NCBI RefSeq assembly: GCF_900100335.1
Contig: NZ_FNFE01000001.1
Coordinates: 496,001 to 560,000, forward strand
Length of the DNA: 64,000 nucleotides
Reading direction: 5' to 3'
DNA from: Natronorubrum texcoconense
GTDB lineage: Archaea > Halobacteriota > Halobacteria > Halobacteriales > Natrialbaceae
Shown here: positions 25,908 through 34,794 of the stretch, piece after piece
Layout of the letters: every line of letters starts with the position of its first letter
Numbering within the stretch: the first letter of the stretch is position 1
Notes under the pieces: generated by a model
Database searches by the model: none
The model's input: only the letters and a program-made list of their open reading frames with translations
Told to the model about the DNA's origin: nothing
Translations under genes and position numbers: made by a program

Positions 25908-25990
25908 GTTGCCCTCGCTTGAACGGGGGCGGACAAAAGGCGTGTGGTGTAGGTCGCCGGTGGGCCCGCGTGATCCGAGTGAGGGAGTCG

Positions 25991-27211
25991 TCACTCGAGG
26001 ACGACCACGCCCGCTCTCGTTCCGAGGACGATGACGTCGTCGACGAGCGCGAGCGGATGCCCGGCGGAGGCGCCATCGGTTTCGATTTCCCAGCGGACGT
26101 CGCCCGTTTCGACATCGAGTGCGAACAGGTGTCCGGTCTCGGTCGCCGACTCGCTTGGGTGGCCCCCGCCCGTGTAGATTACTCCGTTAGCGACGGCGGG
26201 CGGGCCGACCGGTTCGGGAACGGTCGTCTCCCAGTGGAGATCACCGGTCTCGAGGTCGAACGATGCGACGGTACTTTCGTCGAGTTCGTCCGACCTGTTG
26301 TCGTAGCCGGTGGCGAGCAGGCGATTCCCGACTATCGCGGGAGTCGGAACGAACGGTTCGAACGGACGGCTCCAGATCGTCCCCCGTGACGAGAGTGATC
26401 TCACGGGAGCCCCGTGCCGGAAGTCTTCGTCGAACCCGCCCAGAGCGATCGTTCCGTCGACGACCGCAGGCTCCAAGGGACGGATGTGCGAATCGTACCC
26501 GTCGAGGGGGATCATCGATCGCTCGCTCGGGCGAGAGGCACCCTCCAGATCGAGCAGCCGATGTGACTGTACCGTCGTCCAGTGAAGCGTGCCGTCAGCG
26601 AGTGCGAGCGTCCCATCCCGACCCTCACCGTCGACGGTCCATCGGCGGTCACCGGTGTCTGCGTGCAGGCCGTGTAGATCTCCGTCGGCCGTGTAGTAGA
26701 CCGTTCCCTCGGTCTCGAGAAACGACCGAATCCGGCTGTTGTCGGCCACTTCGTGCCGCCACACCACGTCGCCCGTTTCGGCATCTAGGGCCACGAGCGC
26801 CTCGTTGTTGGCGACGTAACACCGACCGTCGATCACGGCGAGAAAAACGACGCTCTCGTCGTCGTCCCAGCGAAGGTCCCCGTCCTCGAGCCGTCGGGCT
26901 TCGAGACCGGTACGTCCACCAGCGAAGACGACGCCGTCGGCGACGACAATACTGGTGGTGGCGTTATCCCCTGCGGCCCACCGTTCGCTCGGCTCGTCCC
27001 GCGTCGGTTGCGCCGTGGTGGAGACCAGATCGTTAGCGAACGAGCGACTCGAGCGGATCCACTCGCCGGCGTCCGGTTCGTACGACGCAGCAACGCGGCG
27101 GTCAGCCGGCGACGTGTCGTCGGACTCGCCGATGGAGAGCCGATCCGTACACCCGGCGACGCCGCTCGCGACGGCGATGGCGACCAGTGCTCGACGGCGC
27201 GTAGCGGGCAT
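25991..27211 (-). CDS. PQQ-like beta-propeller lipoprotein
   Basis: A 406-residue exported protein. The N-terminus MPATRRRALVAIAVASGVAGC combines a twin-arginine-like start with a lipobox, C21 being the lipid-anchored residue. The mature part shows repeated propeller blades with the pattern LDAETGDVVWRHEV, LDLETGDLHWETTV and LDVETGDVRWEIET, the tryptophan-docking motif of PQQ-like/BamB proteins, about seven blades. No conserved PQQ-binding acid pair or heme motif is evident, so a catalytic role is unlikely; it may act as a binding or scaffold protein outside the cell. It lies downstream of nothing co-directional nearby and stops 83 bases from the Taw1 start. Confidence 0.82.
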   Translation of the reverse strand: MPATRRRALVAIAVASGVAGCTDRLSIGESDDTSPADRRVAASYEPDAGEWIRSSRSFANDLVSTTAQPTRDEPSERWAAGDNATTSIVVADGVVFAGGRTGLEARRLEDGDLRWDDDESVVFLAVIDGRCYVANNEALVALDAETGDVVWRHEVADNSRIRSFLETEGTVYYTADGDLHGLHADTGDRRWTVDGEGRDGTLALADGTLHWTTVQSHRLLDLEGASRPSERSMIPLDGYDSHIRPLEPAVVDGTIALGGFDEDFRHGAPVRSLSSRGTIWSRPFEPFVPTPAIVGNRLLATGYDNRSDELDESTVASFDLETGDLHWETTVPEPVGPPAVANGVIYTGGGHPSESATETGHLFALDVETGDVRWEIETDGASAGHPLALVDDVIVLGTRAGVVVLE

Positions 27212-27347
27212 ACGCTCGTCGACTCGAGGAGTGAAAATAGATCTTCCGTTGTCACGTAACTTCCGGGTGAGATCCGATCTGGGCGGTACGGACGTCCGAT
27301 CGGAGTCTCGAGTCCGTCTCGGAGAAGACGCGGCTCGTCTCGATCCG

Positions 27348-27635
27348 CTACTCGAGCAACTCGCCCGGTTCGGCCGGCTCCTCGTCCTCGGTCGACACCT
27401 CCCGCTCGAAGCCGTAGAGCACGAGCCCGGTGTTGGCGGTCATGATGACGCCGGTCATCGGCGCCGTCGGTACGAACAGGTACAGTCCGATGCCGACCGC
27501 GAAGGGAGCCGCCACGATGGCGGCCCACAGTCGCGGCCTCGAGAACTCGACCCGGCTCGCGTCCCAGTGGGCCACGGCGAAGAGCGCGACCGTCGTCACG
27601 AGTCCGAAGACGGCGACGAGCGTGTCTGTGACCAT
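27348..27635 (-). CDS. Small membrane protein, hypothetical
   Basis: A 95-residue protein with three hydrophobic segments: 5-21 (LVAVFGLVTTVALFAVA), about 37-53 (LWAAIVAAPFAVGIGLYLF) and 58-72 (APMTGVIMTANTGLVLYGF). It ends with an acidic tail. No domain is recognised. It stands between the PQQ-propeller gene and phosphoglycolate phosphatase, all on the same strand, with gaps above 100 bases, so an operon is not indicated. Confidence 0.65.
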   Translation of the reverse strand: MVTDTLVAVFGLVTTVALFAVAHWDASRVEFSRPRLWAAIVAAPFAVGIGLYLFVPTAPMTGVIMTANTGLVLYGFEREVSTEDEEPAEPGELLE

Positions 27636-27757
27636 ACGTGACGGTTCGGCGGCCGAAAGAAAAGCGTTCTGAGTGACACGGCTGAGTACGCTCGAACTGT
27701 CGTCTCAGAGGCGACGGATCGCTCGAGTGGGTCTTCTGCAGTGGCGGCTACTGCAGC

Positions 27758-28444
27758 TTATCCAGTCCAGTGTCCCCCAACCCGCTCGAGCACCGCCAGC
27801 GTCCCGTCGGCGTGACTCTCCTCGAGAACTTCGTCGGCTGCGGCCTTCGCCGTCTCGTCGGCGTTCGCCACGGCGAAACTCCGACCGACGGCCTGGAACG
27901 TCGAGACGTCGTTGACCGAGTCGCCGACGGCGACGCACGCCTCGAGGTCGAAACCGACGTGCTCGGCGATCGTCTCGAGCCCGTCGCCCTTGTTCGGCGT
28001 CGTGTCCTTGACGTGGTAAGCGTAGCCGGTGTCGATCACCTCGAGGCCGTGCTCGGCGGCGATCTCGCGCAGCGGGCCGACGGGCTGGTCCAAGTTGACC
28101 GCGACCTCGGTCTCGCGCCAGCGGTTGACGGTGTTTTCGGCACCCCAGCCGGGGGAGTAGCCGGCAGCGCGGTAGTCCTCGACGACGGCCTGGGCGGCCT
28201 CGCGGTCGGCGGTGAAGAAGACATCGTCGCCGGTGTAGACGACGCCGCCGTTCTCGGCGACGACGAGTTCCGGAATCCCGATGAAGTGACAGAGCGCAAC
28301 CGGATAGGGAAACGCCTTCCCGGTGGCGATCACGACGGGGGCGTCCCAGTCGCGGAGCGGATCGAAGATGCGCGGGTCGATCCCCCAGCCGTCGGGGCGG
28401 GTGAGCGTGCCGTCGATGTCGAGGGCGAGCGGTGGGGCGGTCAT
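27758..28444 (-). CDS. Phosphoglycolate phosphatase, archaeal HAD-IIB type
   Basis: A 228-residue HAD phosphatase. Motif I LDIDGTLT (8-15) has the nucleophile aspartate and the acid/base aspartate two residues later. Motif II lies in VVIATGKAF, motif III lysine in TTPNKGDGLE, and motif IV is AVGDSVNDVSTF. The cap is inserted between motifs II and III as in subclass IIB. Archaeal members of this family hydrolyse 2-phosphoglycolate. Starts at ATG 28444. Confidence 0.88.
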   Translation of the reverse strand: MTAPPLALDIDGTLTRPDGWGIDPRIFDPLRDWDAPVVIATGKAFPYPVALCHFIGIPELVVAENGGVVYTGDDVFFTADREAAQAVVEDYRAAGYSPGWGAENTVNRWRETEVAVNLDQPVGPLREIAAEHGLEVIDTGYAYHVKDTTPNKGDGLETIAEHVGFDLEACVAVGDSVNDVSTFQAVGRSFAVANADETAKAAADEVLEESHADGTLAVLERVGGHWTG

Positions 28445-28567
28445 AGCTGGCTGTTGGCGAGTGCGAATAAAGATGCTGTGACCGACGGCGAGCAGCCGCT
28501 CTCTGTAGGCCGGCGTCTCGCAGTCATCGACTCGTTGGCGACGGTTCGCTTCGCCTCCGCGTAAGGC

Positions 28568-28768
28568 TCAGTAGTCCGGCCCGAATCGGTTGATTGCGAC
28601 CGTCACCGCGAGAAACGTCACCGCCGTGAGGACGCCGCCGAGCACGGCCGCGAGGACTCGAGCCTCTAGCGCCCCGTCGGCGACGAAAAACAGGACGGGA
28701 ATCATGATCGCGAGAACGAGCAGGAGGTTTCGACCGTCGCGTCTCGCGAGCTCGAGCTGGCTAAACAT
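28568..28768 (-). CDS. Small two-helix membrane protein, hypothetical
   Basis: A 66-residue protein starting MFSQLELARRDGRN. It has two hydrophobic helices, about 15-32 (LLLVLAIMIPVLFFVADG) and 38-58 (VLAAVLGGVLTAVTFLAVTV). ATG 28768 is preferred to an in-frame TTG five codons upstream. Third-position GC is as high as in neighbours, supporting coding. Function unknown. Confidence 0.6.
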   Translation of the reverse strand: MFSQLELARRDGRNLLLVLAIMIPVLFFVADGALEARVLAAVLGGVLTAVTFLAVTVAINRFGPDY

Positions 28769-28924
28769 ATGATTCAAAGGCAATTACTCTCGTAAATCAG
28801 TTGTGGTCGGTCCAGCACGCAGCGGAACCAGCGGTGACGACAGCCGAGTTCGAACCGTGGCGAGTCCGCACGTCCAACCCGTGGTGGGCTCACCCATCCG
28901 AGCGGATCGAAGTCAGCAGACTGC

Positions 28925-29350
28925 TCAAGCGCGGGGGAACGCCTTCGAGAATGCGACGTACGAGACGGCCAGCCCGATCCCGCCCGCAACCAGTCCGGGT
29001 GTCGAATTCCCGCTTCCGACCATGACGACGGCCGCCGCAACCGAACTGAATATCAGGGCGCCGCCGGCCGCACCGTGGTGAAACTGCGGCGACCCCTGGT
29101 CCCCGACGAGCGGCTCGCGCTCGTCGGCGGGACGGGAGAGGGTAACTCGATAGGGGATGACGAAGCGAACCCCGATACCCAGGGCGGCCGCGACGACGGC
29201 GCTGAACTCGACGTTGTTCGTCAGCACCATCGTCACGAAAAAGAACCCGAAGGTGAGCGCCATCGCGATCCACTTGCTCCACCGATCCGCCCGCTGCATG
29301 CGTTCGGCAAACTCCAGCTCGGACGGCGACTGCGATTCGGATTCCGACAT
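28925..29350 (-). CDS. Membrane protein with four predicted helices, hypothetical
   Basis: A 141-residue protein starting MSESESQSPSELEFAERM. Hydrophobic stretches lie at about 29-45 (MALTFGFFFVTMVLTN), 48-66 (FSAVVAAALGIGVRFVI), 95-113 (GALIFSSVAAAVVMVG) and 118-135 (LVAGGIGLAVSYVAF). ATG 29350 was chosen because the codons upstream in the frame lack haloarchaeal codon bias. It diverges from the UspA gene. Function is not recognised. Confidence 0.65.
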   Translation of the reverse strand: MSESESQSPSELEFAERMQRADRWSKWIAMALTFGFFFVTMVLTNNVEFSAVVAAALGIGVRFVIPYRVTLSRPADEREPLVGDQGSPQFHHGAAGGALIFSSVAAAVVMVGSGNSTPGLVAGGIGLAVSYVAFSKAFPRA

Positions 29351-29531
29351 GTGCCGGAGAAGGTGAGTCCACCCACATAATTGTTCTCGACCGGGGTCGG
29401 AGTTTCGGCCGAACGCTCGAGTTTCGCCTCGAGAGCCGATCTTTCCGTAAGGGCGCTTGCAATACACCCCCCAAGCTCTAATGCGCTGGTGCTGGTAGGA
29501 AGCGTCCCGAGAGTCCGCTTGGGGACGAACC

Positions 29532-30092
29532 ATGTACACCGATATCCTCTTTCCGACCGACGGGAGCAGTGGCGCTAGCGCGGCGATCGAGCACGCGAGG
29601 GACCTTGCAGAGCGGTACGACGCGACCGTCCACGTACTGCACGTCGTCAACTCGTCGTACGTCGGCTATACGGGCGGCGATGGCGCCGAACGGTCGCCGT
29701 CCGGGATGCTCGGCGGACGCTCCGACGAGACGCGGTCCGGAATGCTCGGCGGGGATTCCGACGAGACGCGATCTGGAATGCTCGGCGGCGATCACGAAGA
29801 GCTCCGCGACGAAATTCGGGAGCGGGCGATCGAGATCGTCGAGGAGGTAGAGAGACAGTTCGAGGGAGTCGACACGGAAGGGATCATCCACGTCGGCGAT
29901 CCCTATCAGGTCATCCTCGCGTACGCCGACCACGCGGATATCGATCTCGTCGTCATGGGGACCCACGGTAGACGGGGTGTCGATCGGTACCTGCTCGGGA
30001 GCGTGACGGAGAAGGTCGTTCGGATGTCCGACGTCCCCGTCGTTACGGTTCGAGACGACGCCGAGCCGCCGAAGAGCGAAGGGGCTACCTGA
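29532..30092 (+). CDS. Universal stress protein UspA family with inserted repeat loop
   Basis: A 186-residue Usp domain. The N-terminal strand is MYTDILFPTDGSSGASAAIEHA, and the C-terminal nucleotide-binding motif is MGTHGRRGVDRYLLGSVTEKV, so ATP binding (G-2x-G-9x-G-S) is predicted. Between strand two and the following helix a loop of about 40 residues carries three copies of a 12-residue unit (SGMLGGxSDETR), encoded by tandem 36-base repeats at 29700-29807. A typical Usp domain is about 140 residues; the extra length is this insertion. Methionine- and glycine-rich, the loop is probably flexible. The role is stress-related by family only. Confidence 0.88.
   Translation: MYTDILFPTDGSSGASAAIEHARDLAERYDATVHVLHVVNSSYVGYTGGDGAERSPSGMLGGRSDETRSGMLGGDSDETRSGMLGGDHEELRDEIRERAIEIVEEVERQFEGVDTEGIIHVGDPYQVILAYADHADIDLVVMGTHGRRGVDRYLLGSVTEKVVRMSDVPVVTVRDDAEPPKSEGAT
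29700..29807 (+). repeat. Three tandem 36-base repeats inside the UspA gene
   Basis: Units at 29700-29735, 29736-29771 and 29772-29807 each start TCxGGxATGCTCGGCGG. Units one and two share the second half (GACGAGACGCG), while unit three diverges there. The 36-base period keeps frame, so copy number could change without breaking the protein. Confidence 0.85.
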
Positions 30093-30230
30093 CGGGGATC
30101 GATCGGGTCGACTTCGGCCCGAAAATAGCCGATGGCGACGGTAGCGCGATCGCGTCTGCGACCGCCAACACGGGGTCGCGCGTACTGGAAAATCGAAAAG
30201 AGCGAGCCGCCGGTGTGGGCGGTGTCGCTA

Positions 30231-31193
30231 TCAGAGGCCGAACGTTGGCCAGATAGACGCGTCGAAGACGCCGACTGCGACCAGCAGGGTCGCGAGCAGC
30301 CCCGAGGCCGCGATACCGAACGCCGGCGGGTCGACGTGTGTCTTGCCGTGTGCGTAGAAGACACGGTTACAGACCTCGCCCATGAGCGCTCCGAAGACGC
30401 CGAAACCGAGCGCGAAGAGCATCACGATGGGCTCGCCCATGCCGGCCGAGAGCGCGCCGAACGCACCGACGGATCCGGGGAGCGTGATGTGATGGGTCAC
30501 CGGGAAGTTGTCGACGCCGCAGTTGAGGAACACCAGACTGGCCGCACTGATACCGAACACCAGTACGGGACTCTCCGTGACGAGGAAGACGAAACCACCG
30601 ATGAGACCGCCGATGATCCCGATCGACGCGACGCCGCTCCACTTGTACTGCCACGGCAGCCAGATTCCGGGCGCGTTCTCCTCGTCGCGCTCGGCCGGGC
30701 TCATGTCGAAGATGTTGTTCCCGTAGACTTCGCCGATGATGTCGTAGCCGAAGACGACGCGGTGGACGAGCGCCGAGACAAACACTATCAGCGCAATGTT
30801 GTCAGTTCCGAACCCGACGTAGTTGAGCAGTTCGGTGGCCGCAAACCCGAAGATGCCGAAAATCGCCCCGACGGCCAGTACGTCGATACGGTGTGTGCCG
30901 AGTGCACTGGCGATATCTTTTCCGTCGTCGAGTTCCGGATACCCCTGCTTTGCCGCGTACGCCGCTGCGGCCGCACCGCCGGCGAAGGCGATGTGTGGGC
31001 CGAAGATCGGCCCGAATCCGATTGCACCGGTGATCTCGTCTCCGGCGCCGGCGAACGCTGCCGCCTCACCGGCGATGACCATGAAACCGGTGAAGACGAA
31101 CGCCGGCAGGGCACCGATCGCCGCACCGAAGGCTCCGCCGGCCAGGGCGGCCATCCAGAACACCGGATCGCCCAACGCGGTCTCGAGTACCAT
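30231..31193 (-). CDS. glpX: GlpX-type membrane protein, putative glycerol facilitator
   Basis: A 320-residue very hydrophobic protein with around eight to nine membrane helices, for example FWMAALAGGAFGAAIGALPA, IGIIGGLIGGFVFLVTES and GLLATLLVAVGVFDASI. It is glycine- and alanine-rich. The start ATG directly follows the stop codon of glpK (TAG-ATG on the minus strand), so the two are one operon. In other haloarchaea a gene of this kind next to glpK has been named glpX and proposed to let glycerol in; it is unrelated to bacterial GlpX fructose bisphosphatase or to aquaglyceroporin GlpF. Transport itself is inference. Confidence 0.75.
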   Translation of the reverse strand: MVLETALGDPVFWMAALAGGAFGAAIGALPAFVFTGFMVIAGEAAAFAGAGDEITGAIGFGPIFGPHIAFAGGAAAAAYAAKQGYPELDDGKDIASALGTHRIDVLAVGAIFGIFGFAATELLNYVGFGTDNIALIVFVSALVHRVVFGYDIIGEVYGNNIFDMSPAERDEENAPGIWLPWQYKWSGVASIGIIGGLIGGFVFLVTESPVLVFGISAASLVFLNCGVDNFPVTHHITLPGSVGAFGALSAGMGEPIVMLFALGFGVFGALMGEVCNRVFYAHGKTHVDPPAFGIAASGLLATLLVAVGVFDASIWPTFGL

Positions 31194-32738
31194 CTATTCG
31201 CTCCCTCCGTCGCGAGCCCAGTCGAGCGATCGGTCGACCGCGGTCTGCCAGCGGGCGTACTGCTCGTCGGCCTGGTCGCTGTCCATCTTCGGATCGAACT
31301 CGCGGTCGATCTGCCAGTTGTCGCGCAGGCTGTCGACGTCGTCCCAGTAGCCGACGGCCAGTCCGGCTGCGTACGCCGAGCCGAGCGCCGTCGTCTCGTC
31401 GACGACAGGGCGGACGATCTCCGAGCCGATGATGTCGGACTGAAGCTGACAGAGGTAGTTGTTCTTGACCGCGCCGCCGTCGACTTTCAGACTCGTCATG
31501 TCGATCCCCGAGTCGGCCTCCATCGCTTCGGCGACGTCGCGCGTCTGGTAGGCGATCGACTCGAGGGTCGCCCGGACGATGTGCTCTTTGCGCGTGCCGC
31601 GGGTCATCCCGACGATGGTTCCGCGTGCGCGCTGGTCCCAGTGAGGCGCGCCGAGTCCCGTGAACGCGGGGACGACGTAGACGCCGTCGGTCGAGTCGAC
31701 GCTCCGGGCTAGTTCCGCCGTCTCCGCCGGATCGTCGATCAGCGTCAGATCCTCGAGCCACTCGATCGCCGCGCCGGTGATGAAGATCGCCCCTTCCAGC
31801 GCGTACTGGACGTCTTCGCCGGATTTCTGGAAACCGATCGTCGTCAGCAGCCCGTGGTCGCTCTCGACGGCCTCGTTGCCGGTGTTCATCAGGAAGAACG
31901 AGCCCGTCCCGTAGGTGTTCTTCGCGTCGCCGGCGTCGAAACAGGTCTGTCCGAACAGGGCCGCCTGCTGATCACCGAGCGCGCCCGCAACCGGAATTTC
32001 GGCCTCGAGGAAGCCCTCCGGGTCGGTCGTGCCGTAGGTGTCGTCGTCGCTCGAGGGCCGAACCTCCGGCAGCATCGCTTCCGGCACGTTGAACTCGTCG
32101 AGGAGTTCGTCGTCCCACTCGAGGTCGTGGATGTTGTACAGCATCGTGCGCGAGGCGTTCGTGACCTCGGTGATGTGGTTGCCCGTGAGGTTGTAGATGA
32201 GCCACGTGTCGATCGTTCCGAAGAGCACCTCGCCCTTCTCGGCGCGGTCCTGGATATCCTCGGGCCGCGAGCGCTCGAGTTTGATCGGATCGGCGTTGTC
32301 GAGCAGCCATTCCGCTTTCGTCGCGGAGAAGTAGGCGTCGGCCTCGAGACCGGTTTTCTCGCGGATGGTGCCGACCAGCCCGTCTTCCTCGAGCTCCTCG
32401 ACGCGGTCGGTCGTTCGTCGATCCTGCCAGACGATGGCGTTGTGGACCGGGCGTCCGGAGTCGGCGTCCCACAGCAGCGTCGTTTCGCGCTGGTTGGTGA
32501 CGCCGATGGCCTCGAGTTGGTCGGGGCTGATGCCCGCCTGCCCGAGCGCCTGCGTGATGACGCTTTTCGTGTTCTCCCAGATCTCCATCGGGTCGTGTTC
32601 GACCCATCCGGGTTCCGGATAAATCTGTTCGTGTTTTTCGTATGCGTTCGCGACGACCTGCCCACCGTGATCGAACACGATGAAACGCGTCCCAGTCGTC
32701 CCTTGATCTACCGCACCGACGTAGGTATTATCTGTCAC
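31194..32738 (-). CDS. glpK: Glycerol kinase
   Basis: A 514-residue FGGY-family kinase. The N-terminal ATP-phosphate loop is AVDQGTTGTRFIVFD; WVEHDPMEIWENT, TNQRETTLLWD and NAIVWQDRRT are glycerol kinase signatures; the second FGGY signature lies in GSFFLMNTGNE and VDGGAVKNNYLCQLQSDI. It phosphorylates glycerol to glycerol-3-phosphate, the sole entry route for glycerol in haloarchaea studied so far. The start is GTG 32738. It runs away from glpABC, with a 306-base AT-rich promoter region between them, and is followed without gap by glpX. Confidence 0.96.
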   Translation of the reverse strand: MTDNTYVGAVDQGTTGTRFIVFDHGGQVVANAYEKHEQIYPEPGWVEHDPMEIWENTKSVITQALGQAGISPDQLEAIGVTNQRETTLLWDADSGRPVHNAIVWQDRRTTDRVEELEEDGLVGTIREKTGLEADAYFSATKAEWLLDNADPIKLERSRPEDIQDRAEKGEVLFGTIDTWLIYNLTGNHITEVTNASRTMLYNIHDLEWDDELLDEFNVPEAMLPEVRPSSDDDTYGTTDPEGFLEAEIPVAGALGDQQAALFGQTCFDAGDAKNTYGTGSFFLMNTGNEAVESDHGLLTTIGFQKSGEDVQYALEGAIFITGAAIEWLEDLTLIDDPAETAELARSVDSTDGVYVVPAFTGLGAPHWDQRARGTIVGMTRGTRKEHIVRATLESIAYQTRDVAEAMEADSGIDMTSLKVDGGAVKNNYLCQLQSDIIGSEIVRPVVDETTALGSAYAAGLAVGYWDDVDSLRDNWQIDREFDPKMDSDQADEQYARWQTAVDRSLDWARDGGSE

Positions 32739-33044
32739 TGGTAGTCACCCCTTGTGCTGTCCACGCGAGTTTACTGGTGGTCGCGTGATACTGGTAAACA
32801 ATATCCACTATCATCATAAATGTTACTGCAAGCATAATATTGTATTCATAATAATATCATCATACCCCCGGTTTCGTTGTTCGTACGAGACACTACGACC
32901 CAGCAATAAGCGACTAAACGCGGTTTCCGATCGTAGCCACTCCATAATCCATGATAACATTCCACAATCTCTGACAGTTGTTACGGGCGTTAGCCGACCG
33001 TCGATAAAATAAAGAGTAGGGGGGCCTAGTGTACGAACGAAGGG
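32739..33044. promoter_or_regulatory. Divergent glpK / glpA control region
   Basis: An AT-rich gap with no gene. On the plus strand GATAAAATAAAG (33003-33014) is the TATA box for glpA, about 30-40 bases before its ATG at 33045. On the glpK side GTTTAC (32769-32774) and GTAAAC (32794-32799) are inverted around a 19-base spacer that also contains a second ACTGGT; this could be an operator for a glycerol/sugar regulator. Several further AT tracts at 32805-32870 could be TATA elements for glpK. Confidence 0.5.
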
Positions 33045-34793
33045 ATGGCAGACCACACCGAGGTTCTCGTTCTCGGGGGCGGTTCGACGGGCTGTGGTAT
33101 CGCCAGGGATCTGGCGATGCGCGGGCTCGACGTAACCCTCGTCGAACGAGGAAACCTAACAGACGGGACGACTGGCCGCATGCACGGTCTCTTACACAGC
33201 GGCGGCCGATACGCCGTGTCGGATCAGGCCAGTGCGACCGAGTGTATCGAAGAGAACGAGATCCTCCGGGATATCGCGGGCCACTGCGTCGAGATGACTG
33301 GCGGCCTGTTCGTCCAGCGTCCGGAGGACTCGGACGACTACTTCCGAGAAAAGCTCAAGGGCTGTCGGGACTGTGGAATCCCCGCGCGCGTTCTCTCGGG
33401 TCGGGAAGCCCGCGAGGTCGAACCCTATCTCGCGACAGACGTCAAACGCGCGATCGAGGTCCCCGACGGCGCGGTCGATCCGTTCCGACTCTGCGTCGCG
33501 AACGCGCTCGACGCGGAGAACCACGGCGCACGCGTCGAGACCCACGCCGAAGTGGTGGACCTCCTGCGCGACGGTGACGACATCTACGGCGTCGAGGTGC
33601 GCCACGAGTCGGGTCCGGGCAAACGGACGCACAACGCCGCCGGAACGACCGAGGAGATCACCGCCGAGTACGTCGTCAACGCGACGGGCGCGTGGGCCGG
33701 CCAGATCGGCGCGATGGCGGATCTCGAGGTCGAGGTTCGCCCCTCCAAGGGCGTCATGACGATCATGAACGTCCGGCAGGTCGACACCGTGATCAACCGC
33801 TGCAAGCCGAAGGGTGACGCCGATATCGTCGTCCCACACGAGACGACGGCGATCCTCGGCACGACGGACGAGGAGGTCTCCGATCCGGACGACTACCCCG
33901 AAGAGCGGTGGGAGGTCGATCAGATGATCGATACCCTCTCGGAGCTCGTTCCGATCCTCGAGGAAGCGAGAACGATCCGCTCGTTCTGGGGCGTCCGTCC
34001 GCTGTACGAGCCGCCGGGAACCGGCACGCAGGACCCGACGGACATCACGCGGGACTTCTTCCTGCTCGATCACGACGACCGCGACGGCGTCTCGGGGATG
34101 TCCAGCATCGTCGGCGGGAAGTTCACGACCTACCGGGCGATGGCCGAGGAGATTTCGAACCACGTCTGCGACAAGCTGGGCGTGAACGCCTCCTGTGCGA
34201 CGGCCGACGAGCCGTTGCCCGGCAGCGAGAATATCGAGACGCTCGAGGCCGGGATGGACGACTTCGGCCTCAGATCGCCGGTCGCCCGCCGAAGCAAACA
34301 GCGACTCGGCAGTCGGGCGAGCGACGTCCTGAATACGAACGAAGCGAACCCCGTTATCTGCCAGTGTGAGGGCGTCACGCGCGCGGAAGTTCAGGATGCC
34401 ATCTGCCAGTCCGGCTCGGACCTGAACGCGGTCCGCATCCGAACCCGGGCCTCGATGGGCAACTGTCAGGGGGGCTTTTGCTGTGCGAACATGGCGAACG
34501 AGCTCCACCCCGAGTACGACGAGGCGACGGTTCGCGCGTCGCTCGACGAACTCTTTCAGGAGCGCTGGAAGGGCGAACGCCACGCCCTCTGGGGCGAACA
34601 GCTCTCGCAAGCGATGCTCAACTACGCCCTGCACGCGACGACGATGAACCGGGACCGAGATCCGGCGAACGAAGACGACCCGAACGCACTCGAGTACGAG
34701 GCGTTCGACAGCGGTCGACCGACAGCGGAGCCGCGCACCGACGGCGGCCGCGGCGAGCCTCGAGAGCGAGGCAGTGGCCGAGGTGATCGGTGA
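33045..34793 (+). CDS. glpA: Glycerol-3-phosphate dehydrogenase subunit A (FAD, quinone-linked)
   Basis: A 582-residue flavoprotein. The N-terminus [18 protein letters not shown] is an FAD dinucleotide fold; [16 protein letters not shown] and [13 protein letters not shown] are GlpA/GlpD signatures. The C-terminal part carries a BFD-like 2Fe-2S cysteine set: [10 protein letters not shown] and [13 protein letters not shown]. It oxidises glycerol-3-phosphate to dihydroxyacetone phosphate. The last residues are polar and disordered. First gene of glpABC; its stop is one base before the glpB ATG (TGAGATG). Confidence 0.95.
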   Translation: MADHTEVLVLGGGSTGCGIARDLAMRGLDVTLVERGNLTDGTTGRMHGLLHSGGRYAVSDQASATECIEENEILRDIAGHCVEMTGGLFVQRPEDSDDYFREKLKGCRDCGIPARVLSGREAREVEPYLATDVKRAIEVPDGAVDPFRLCVANALDAENHGARVETHAEVVDLLRDGDDIYGVEVRHESGPGKRTHNAAGTTEEITAEYVVNATGAWAGQIGAMADLEVEVRPSKGVMTIMNVRQVDTVINRCKPKGDADIVVPHETTAILGTTDEEVSDPDDYPEERWEVDQMIDTLSELVPILEEARTIRSFWGVRPLYEPPGTGTQDPTDITRDFFLLDHDDRDGVSGMSSIVGGKFTTYRAMAEEISNHVCDKLGVNASCATADEPLPGSENIETLEAGMDDFGLRSPVARRSKQRLGSRASDVLNTNEANPVICQCEGVTRAEVQDAICQSGSDLNAVRIRTRASMGNCQGGFCCANMANELHPEYDEATVRASLDELFQERWKGERHALWGEQLSQAMLNYALHATTMNRDRDPANEDDPNALEYEAFDSGRPTAEPRTDGGRGEPRERGSGRGDR

Positions 34794-34794
34794 G

